DNA from: an uncultured Eubacteriales bacterium
Lineage (GTDB): Bacteria; Bacillota; Clostridia; Peptostreptococcales; Anaerovoracaceae
Reading direction: 5' to 3'
DNA length: 10,079 nucleotides
Assembly: GCA_910585135.1 (NCBI GenBank)
Contig: CAJUEB010000081.1
Span: forward strand, 1-10,079
Notes under the pieces: generated by a model
What the model saw: only the letters and a program-made list of their open reading frames with translations
Told to the model about the DNA's origin: nothing
Databases searched by the model: none
Program-made: the position numbers and the translations under genes
Part shown: piece after piece, positions 5,809 through 10,079 of the stretch
Layout: every line of letters starts with the position of its first letter
Position numbering within the stretch: position 1 is the first letter of the stretch

Positions 5809-7476
5809 ATGATTCAGATGATGATTGCAGCTCCGGCATCGGGCAGCGGAAAAACGGCTGTTGCTTGCGGGATGCTGGCGCTTTTGAAACAGATGAATAA
5901 ACAAACGTGTGCGTTCAAATGCGGACCGGATTATATCGATCCCATGTTTCACAGGGCGGTACTTGGCGTGCAGAGCTATAACCTGGATTTATTTCTATCC
6001 TCCGAAGAATATGTAAAAGCGCAGTATGACAGGATATGCGCAGGCTGTGATGCGGCCGTGTGCGAAGGTGTGATGGGATTTTATGACGGCGTGGCAGGCG
6101 TCACGGAGCAGGCGAGCGCATGGCACGTGGCCGATGTCTTGGATCTGCCTGTAATCCTGGTGGTCGATCCCAAAGGCGCAAGCTTGACGCTGGCCGCCCA
6201 GATCAAGGGCATGTGTTCCCTGCGCAAGCCGCATCATATCACAGGCGTTATTTTCAATCGGTGCAGCCTGGCGCTGTTTCAGAGATTGGCGGAAACAATC
6301 GAGCGGGAAAGTGGAGTTCCTGTTTTGGGATACCTGCCTTCCATGGAAGAAGCTGATTTTAAAAGCAGGCATTTGGGATTATGTACCGCAGGGGAAGTCG
6401 AAAATCTGGCAGAAAGGCTTGATAAAATTGCAGCGCAGCTTTCAGAAAGTGTGGATATGGAACGCCTTTTATATTTATGTGGAAGCAAAAGCGGACGATC
6501 GCAGGGATGTGAGCGGGCGGTCCCGATGGGATGGCAAGTGCAGAAACAGGCAGTTCAGGCTTGCCCGGGCAGCAAGCAGACAGCTTTGGCGGAACGGCAA
6601 AAATGCGAACAGGAAGGTTTGATAGAACGGCAAAAGCATGAGGGCGTATCTTTGACAGAACGTTCATTTTCGGCGGGGTATTCAGATTGTAGTGATTTTT
6701 CTGTTGGAACTGGGGCGAATGGCGCTGCGCCTGCTTGCTCTTCTTCTGGCCTTGCACAAAATTGCTCGCGCTGTAGCGGTACCGTTTCCATTGCCGTGGC
6801 AAGGGATGAGGCATTTTGTTTTGTATATCAGGAAACGCTGGATGCGCTGCGGAAGGCAGGCGCGGAGCTGATCTGGTTTAGCCCGTTGCGTGATGCACGT
6901 CTTCCGGAGGGCATCTGCGGCCTGTATCTTCCGGGCGGATATCCTGAGCTTTATGCGAAAGCCTTGTCCGAAAACGAGACGATGCGGCAGTCGGTCGGCA
7001 GAGCCGTTGCAGCAGGTTTGCCCACGGTTGCTGAATGCGGCGGATTTTTATATCTGGGACGCAGGCTTGCGGCAAGCGATGGCATACGGTATCCCATGGC
7101 AGGTGTACTGCCCGGCACAGCGGAAAAGCAGAGCAGGCTGGTCAGGTTTGGGTACAGTAAGCTGCGGGCGGAAACGGACAGTTTATTATTTCGTGCAGGC
7201 GAGGAAATTCCGGCGCATGAATTCCATTATTGGGATTCTACGGAAAACGGCGATGGATTGCAGGCGGAAAAGCCGGGCGCTTCATGGGCAGGCGTTTTCC
7301 AATCAGGCAGGGGCAGGGTGTGGCGTTGCTGCTGGGTGACCGATTCTCTGTATGCAGGATTTCCGCATTTGTATTTTGCGGGCAGCCCGAAGCTGGCAGA
7401 GCGGTTCGTGCAGGCGGCGGCTTCGTATCAGGCGGTTTTCCGCCGGGCGGATGCGTTTAGGGGTGCAGGCGGATGA
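5809..7476 (+). CDS. cbiA: Cob(II)yrinate a,c-diamide synthase CbiA, with an enlarged inter-domain linker
   Basis: CbiA amidates the a and c acetate groups of (cobalt) cobyrinate using ATP and glutamine. The N-terminal ATP-binding domain shows the P-loop AAPASGSGKTAVACG (7-21), KCGPDYIDPMFHRAVLG (37-53), NLDLF (58-62) and CEGVMGFYDGVAGV (85-98). The C-terminal class I glutaminase domain shows LYLPGGYPELYA (372-383), then TVAECGGFLYL with the likely nucleophile Cys410, and AHEFHYW. The usual final H-L-H-F motif reads H-L-Y-F (520-523): the first His is kept and the second is Tyr. At 555 residues it is about 90-100 longer than typical CbiA. The excess lies at about 225-325, between domains, and includes an 11-residue repeat and a Ser/Cys-rich stretch. 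It begins 13 bp after cbiET, with GAAAGGG ahead of the ATG, and overlaps cbiB by ATGA. Confidence 0.94.
   Translation: MIQMMIAAPASGSGKTAVACGMLALLKQMNKQTCAFKCGPDYIDPMFHRAVLGVQSYNLDLFLSSEEYVKAQYDRICAGCDAAVCEGVMGFYDGVAGVTEQASAWHVADVLDLPVILVVDPKGASLTLAAQIKGMCSLRKPHHITGVIFNRCSLALFQRLAETIERESGVPVLGYLPSMEEADFKSRHLGLCTAGEVENLAERLDKIAAQLSESVDMERLLYLCGSKSGRSQGCERAVPMGWQVQKQAVQACPGSKQTALAERQKCEQEGLIERQKHEGVSLTERSFSAGYSDCSDFSVGTGANGAAPACSSSGLAQNCSRCSGTVSIAVARDEAFCFVYQETLDALRKAGAELIWFSPLRDARLPEGICGLYLPGGYPELYAKALSENETMRQSVGRAVAAGLPTVAECGGFLYLGRRLAASDGIRYPMAGVLPGTAEKQSRLVRFGYSKLRAETDSLLFRAGEEIPAHEFHYWDSTENGDGLQAEKPGASWAGVFQSGRGRVWRCCWVTDSLYAGFPHLYFAGSPKLAERFVQAAASYQAVFRRADAFRGAGG
6586..6666 (+). repeat. 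Tandem repeat in the CbiA linker (33-bp units)
   Basis: Units start at 6586, 6619 and 6652, exactly 33 bp apart. They encode L-A-E-R-Q-K-C-E-Q-E-G, L-I-E-R-Q-K-H-E-G-V-S and the partial L-T-E-R-S. The first two share GAACGGCAAAA. The frame is kept. Confidence 0.8.
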
Positions 7477-8441
7477 TGTTGACAACAGCGATTGTATGTG
7501 GATTTCTTTTGGATTTGGTTTTGGGCGATCCTGCCTGGATGCCGCATCCTGTCGTGATGATTGGCAGGTGGATCTCGCATTTAGAGCGTATGTTGCGGCG
7601 GACTTTGCCGCAAACGGAGCGGGGAGAGCTTTTCGGCGGTATCGTTTTGGTCGTTTGTGTCGTGTTGGGAGTGTTTGCAGCGGCGCAGGGGATTTATATT
7701 GTAGCGGCATGGATTCATCCGATTTTGGCATGGATGGTACAGGTGGTGTGGTGCTGGCAGGCGTTGGCGGCAAAGGGACTTGCGGATGAAAGCCTTCGCG
7801 TCTATCGATGTTTGGTGGAGGCGGGAAGCCTTGCGGATGCGCGCCGCGCTGTGGCGCGCATCGTAGGGCGGGATACGGAGGGGCTATCGCGCGAGGGCGT
7901 CGTGCGGGCGACGGTGGAGACAGTGGCGGAAAATTACTCGGATGGTGTTTTCGCGCCCCTGTTTTACCTGGCGGTCGGCGGCGCGCCGCTAGGGCTGGCA
8001 TACAAAGCGGTTAATACCATGGACAGTATGCTCGGCTATCAAAACGAACGGTATTTGTACTTTGGCAGGGCAGCGGCCCGGCTGGATGATGCGGCGGGTT
8101 ATGTTCCTTCTCGGATTGCCGCGTTGTTTTTGATCGTGTCTGCGCCTTTTGCCGGAGGAAACGCGAAAAATGCCTGGCGGATCTGGCGGCGGGACCGGCG
8201 GAATCATGCGAGCCCCAATGCTGCCCAGACGGAAGCGGCGTGCGCTGGTGCGCTGGGCGTGCAGTTGGCAGGTCCTGCATCTTATTTTGGCAAGCGTTAC
8301 GACAAACCCTTTATTGGGGATGCGGTGCGCCAGATTGATGCAGACGATATTCTGGCGGCGGTCAAGATGATGTATGCTGCAAGTGTGCTGTCGCTTTTTC
8401 TGGTTACAGCGGTGCGATTTTTGGCAGCGTTGCTGGCATGA
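7473..8441 (+). CDS. cbiB: Adenosylcobinamide-phosphate synthase CbiB (membrane protein)
   Basis: CbiB condenses adenosylcobyric acid with aminopropanol phosphate (the CobD product) at the cytoplasmic membrane. The 322 residues are of usual length. Hydrophobic segments are at about 3-18, 54-80, 82-99, 213-228 and 298-322. Family motifs are LDLVLGDPAWMPHPVVMIG (13-31), ETVAENYSDGVFAPLFY (149-165), AYKAVNTMDSMLGYQNERY (176-194) and SPNAAQTEAACAGALGVQL, ending in G-P-A-S-Y-F-G (247-273). The start is ATG at 7473, with a second ATG directly after it; the first overlaps the cbiA stop, and AGGGG at 7459-7463 is a moderate ribosome binding site. No repeat insert is seen. Unusually for this cluster, its end is followed by a 219-bp gap. 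Confidence 0.95.
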   Translation: MMLTTAIVCGFLLDLVLGDPAWMPHPVVMIGRWISHLERMLRRTLPQTERGELFGGIVLVVCVVLGVFAAAQGIYIVAAWIHPILAWMVQVVWCWQALAAKGLADESLRVYRCLVEAGSLADARRAVARIVGRDTEGLSREGVVRATVETVAENYSDGVFAPLFYLAVGGAPLGLAYKAVNTMDSMLGYQNERYLYFGRAAARLDDAAGYVPSRIAALFLIVSAPFAGGNAKNAWRIWRRDRRNHASPNAAQTEAACAGALGVQLAGPASYFGKRYDKPFIGDAVRQIDADDILAAVKMMYAASVLSLFLVTAVRFLAALLA

Positions 8442-8660
8442 TCTGGGAAGATTGTTTGAGAATCGTTGAAAGTACGGACAGGTGCGGTCAAGCGTTTCCG
8501 GAATCGATGTTTGCGCGAGAAAGAGGCGGTTAAGCGGTGATACGAATAGCTAAATCTGGATTTTGGAATTGTTACTGGCATGAAAGAGAGAAACGCCGAA
8601 GAAGAGGATGAGGCGATTGGAAATTTCAAGTCATGCTGATGGTATGAGGGGAGAAGGTGA
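8442..8660. other. 219-bp spacer between cbiB and cobD, no convincing gene
   Basis: No long frame, RNA gene, terminator or B12 riboswitch box is visible. A 31-codon frame (8438-8533) starts as ATGA over the cbiB stop and ends at TAA. The same frame reopens at a GTG (8537) for 24 codons to 8611. These could be the decayed start of a coupled gene or chance. The ribosome binding site for cobD (GGGGAGAAGG) is at the right end. Confidence 0.6.
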
Positions 8661-9803
8661 ATGAAAAAAAGCAAAACGTTGGTTCACGGTGGTGACTGGG
8701 CGGGCTTTGAAGAAGCGCATGGATACCGGCCGCTCGATTTTTCAGCCAATATCAGCCCTTTGGGAATGCCGGAGAAGGTTCAACGTGCGATCGTAGAATC
8801 TTTGGCGGATGCCGATCGGTATCCTGATCCCTTGTGCAGGGAGCTTACGGGAGAGCTTGCGGCGTTTGAAGCGGTGGCGCGGGAGCATATCCTGTGTGGA
8901 AACGGCGCGGCGGATTTGCTTTTTCGTTTGGCATTGTCGCTGCGCCCGGAAAAAGCGCTCGTGCCAGCGCCATCTTTTCTGGAATATGAAGCGGCGCTCG
9001 ATACTGTCAGGTGTGGCGTCAGGCGATATTTGCTGGCAGAAGAAAGCGGTTTTAAACTGGATGATGGTTTCATCGAGGCAATCACCGAAGAAACCGACGT
9101 GGTTTTCCTGTGCCAGCCGAACAATCCGACGGGCGTTACCGACGGGCGGGCTTTGCTTGAAAAGGTGCTGGCGCGGTGCAGGCAGAAAGGAGCGATCCTG
9201 GTAATCGATGAGTGTTTTAACGATTTTCTGGATCAGCCCAAGGCGCATACCATGAAAGGCTTTCTCTGTGAAAACCCGCATCTGGTCATCTTAAAATCCT
9301 TCACGAAGCTATATGCGATGGCGGGCGTGCGGCTGGGATACTGTCTGTGTTCCGATGAAGGGTTACTGGAAAAAATGCGCCGTGCGGGACAGCCTTGGGG
9401 CGTATCGGACATGGCGCAGAAAGCAGGTGTGGCGGCTTTGCAAGAACGGGAATATGTGCAGTCTGTGCGGGCGCTTGTGCGTCGGGAGCGCCGGTGGCTT
9501 ATGAAACGTCTTGCCGGGCTGGGGTTTTCTGTCTTGCCGGGCGAAGCGAATTATTTATTGTTCCGAAGCTTCCTGGCATTGGAATGCGCGATGCGGGAAA
9601 AGGGGATTTTGATCAGAAATTGCGCCAATTATCACGGGCTGGGCGAGGGCTGGTATCGGGTGGCGGTTAGAACGCATGCGGAAAATCTGCGTTTGGCCGG
9701 GACTTTAGAGGCGGTTTTGGAAGCATTTTCAGAGGAGGCTCATGAGAAGGCGGCGCATGAAGCAAATGGGAAATTTCCGCATAGTGGGCATGGGTGGTTT
9801 TAA
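8661..9803 (+). CDS. cobD: L-threonine-O-3-phosphate decarboxylase CobD (PLP aminotransferase fold)
   Basis: CobD decarboxylates threonine phosphate to (R)-1-amino-2-propanol phosphate, the linker that CbiB attaches. The 380 residues show a class I/II aminotransferase fold: VHGGDW (8-13), the substrate-loop start LDFSANISPLGMP (25-37), RYPDP (53-57), CGNGAADLLF (79-88), CQPNNPTG (151-158), VIDECFNDF (181-189), and SFTKLYAMAGVRLGY (213-227), in which Lys216 is the PLP-binding lysine. A carboxylate-binding Arg probably lies in W-Y-R-V-A-V-R (331-337). The residues fit CobD better than histidinol-phosphate aminotransferase, a related fold, and the neighbours agree. The last 25 or so residues (after LEAVLEAFSEEA) form a polar tail with an A-H-E-K-A-A-H-E-A repeat that family members usually lack. 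GGGGAGAAGG just upstream supports the start. The name cobD here follows Salmonella usage. Confidence 0.92.
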   Translation: MKKSKTLVHGGDWAGFEEAHGYRPLDFSANISPLGMPEKVQRAIVESLADADRYPDPLCRELTGELAAFEAVAREHILCGNGAADLLFRLALSLRPEKALVPAPSFLEYEAALDTVRCGVRRYLLAEESGFKLDDGFIEAITEETDVVFLCQPNNPTGVTDGRALLEKVLARCRQKGAILVIDECFNDFLDQPKAHTMKGFLCENPHLVILKSFTKLYAMAGVRLGYCLCSDEGLLEKMRRAGQPWGVSDMAQKAGVAALQEREYVQSVRALVRRERRWLMKRLAGLGFSVLPGEANYLLFRSFLALECAMREKGILIRNCANYHGLGEGWYRVAVRTHAENLRLAGTLEAVLEAFSEEAHEKAAHEANGKFPHSGHGWF

Positions 9804-9906
9804 GATGGGAAAGGAATGCGGCAATATATTTTGGAACGACTCAGGAACGTGGTCATATATAATGAAGCAAATCGGAAAACAGGAAAAGGAAAGGAAAAGC
9901 GGATGA
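9742..9906 (+). other. Small open frame (54 codons) spanning the cobD end and overlapping the cbiP start
   Basis: In a frame different from cobD, an ATG at 9742 is preceded by AGGAGG (only 3 bases away, which is close). It reads 54 codons to a TGA at 9904-9906, overlapping the cbiP ATG as ATGA. The product is basic (M-R-R-R-R-M-K-Q-M-G start, E-K-E-R-K-S-G end) and matches no family I recognise. In-frame ATGs at 9757, 9790, 9805 and 9862 would give shorter versions. It may be a coupling leader for cbiP, a relic, or chance. Confidence 0.25.
9757..9878 (+). repeat. Direct repeat flanking the cobD-cbiP junction
   Basis: The 17 bases at 9757-9773 (ATGAAGCAAATGGGAAA) recur at 9862-9878 with one change (G to C). 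The spacing is 105 bp, a multiple of three, and both copies lie in the frame of the 54-codon open frame, coding for M-K-Q-M-G and M-K-Q-I-G. Confidence 0.7.
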
Positions 9907-10079
9907 AAAAAGCCAAATGCATTATGGTTCAGGGAACGATGTCGGGCGTCGGCAAAAGCTTGCTGTGCGCTGCCTTGTGCCGCATTTTCCGGCAGGATGG
10001 ATACCGGGTGGCGCCGTTTAAAAGCCAGAACATGGCGCTCAACAGCTATGTGACGAGGGACGGGCTGGAAATGGGCAGG
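9903..10079 (+). CDS. cbiP: Adenosylcobyric acid synthase CbiP/CobQ (N-terminal part; runs off window)
   Basis: Fifty-nine codons are present and the frame is open at the window end. CbiP amidates side chains b, d, e and g of adenosylcobyrinic acid a,c-diamide, using ATP and glutamine. The N-terminus has KCIMVQGTMSGVGKSLL (5-21), with the P-loop, then RVAPFKSQNMALNSYVT (35-51) and GLEMGR, all characteristic of CobQ/CbiP and distinct from the CGPDYIDP pattern of CbiA. The full protein is usually near 500 residues, so about 440 lie downstream. The start is ATG 9903, with AGGA at 9892-9895 about 7 bases before it. It stands 99 bp after cobD and shares ATGA with the end of the small frame at 9742-9906. 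The same gene is called cobQ in aerobic-pathway nomenclature. Confidence 0.93.
   Translation, partial: MKKAKCIMVQGTMSGVGKSLLCAALCRIFRQDGYRVAPFKSQNMALNSYVTRDGLEMGR

Noticed and set aside
8580..8639. 19-codon frame (M-K-E-R-N-A-E-E-E-D) in the cbiB-cobD gap
   Set aside because: No ribosome binding site, very short, and no recognisable sequence.
9858..9863. TATAAT as a -10 promoter box before cbiP
   Set aside because: No good -35 hexamer at 16-18 bases; the nearest TTGGAA is 21 bases away, so it may be chance.

Overview
This window is a stretch of an anaerobic (cobalt-early) cobalamin biosynthesis cluster. All recognisable genes lie on the + strand. The order is cbiD (3' part only), cbiF, cbiG, cbiH, cbiJ/cobK, a cbiE-cbiT fusion, cbiA, cbiB, cobD (threonine-phosphate decarboxylase type) and cbiP/cobQ (5' end only). 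The presence of cbiD and cbiG, and of the CbiE-CbiT fusion, marks the oxygen-independent route. The organism is therefore probably an anaerobe. GC content (roughly mid-50s percent by eye), strong AGGAGG-type ribosome binding sites and the protein styles suggest a Firmicute, perhaps a Negativicute (Selenomonas/Mitsuokella/Megasphaera-like). That placement is an inference and not proven here.

Layout: positions 1-693 hold the C-terminal 230 residues of CbiD. A 160-bp spacer with a duplicated copy of the cbiD end follows. From 854 to 5795, cbiF, cbiG, cbiH, cbiJ and cbiET are joined by ATGA or 8-bp overlaps, so they are probably translationally coupled. After 13 bp comes cbiA (5809-7476), which overlaps cbiB (7473-8441) by ATGA. 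A 219-bp gap without a convincing gene precedes cobD (8661-9803). cbiP starts at 9903 and runs off the end of the window.

The genes cover consecutive steps. CbiH, CbiF, CbiG, CbiD, CbiJ, CbiT and CbiE carry out methylations, ring contraction, hydrolysis, reduction and decarboxylation of cobalt-precorrins. CbiA makes the a,c-diamide and CbiP the later amides. CobD makes aminopropanol phosphate, and CbiB attaches it. The cobalt chelatase, cbiL, cbiC, the adenosyltransferase and the lower-ligand genes are not in this window, and no cobalamin riboswitch is visible.

The most unusual feature is not a new gene. At least four of these enzymes carry extra low-complexity or tandem-repeat segments at domain boundaries, surface loops or termini: CbiG near residue 25-72, the CbiH tail, the CbiE-CbiT linker, and the CbiA inter-domain linker. 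CbiE also carries a non-repetitive insert. The cbiD/cbiF spacer and the cobD/cbiP junction carry similar duplications. Every repeat period I measured is a multiple of three, and the repeat units differ from gene to gene. This looks like repeated, independent, frame-preserving DNA duplication across one operon. A 54-codon open frame (9742-9906), ending in an ATGA overlap with cbiP, is a second item worth checking.
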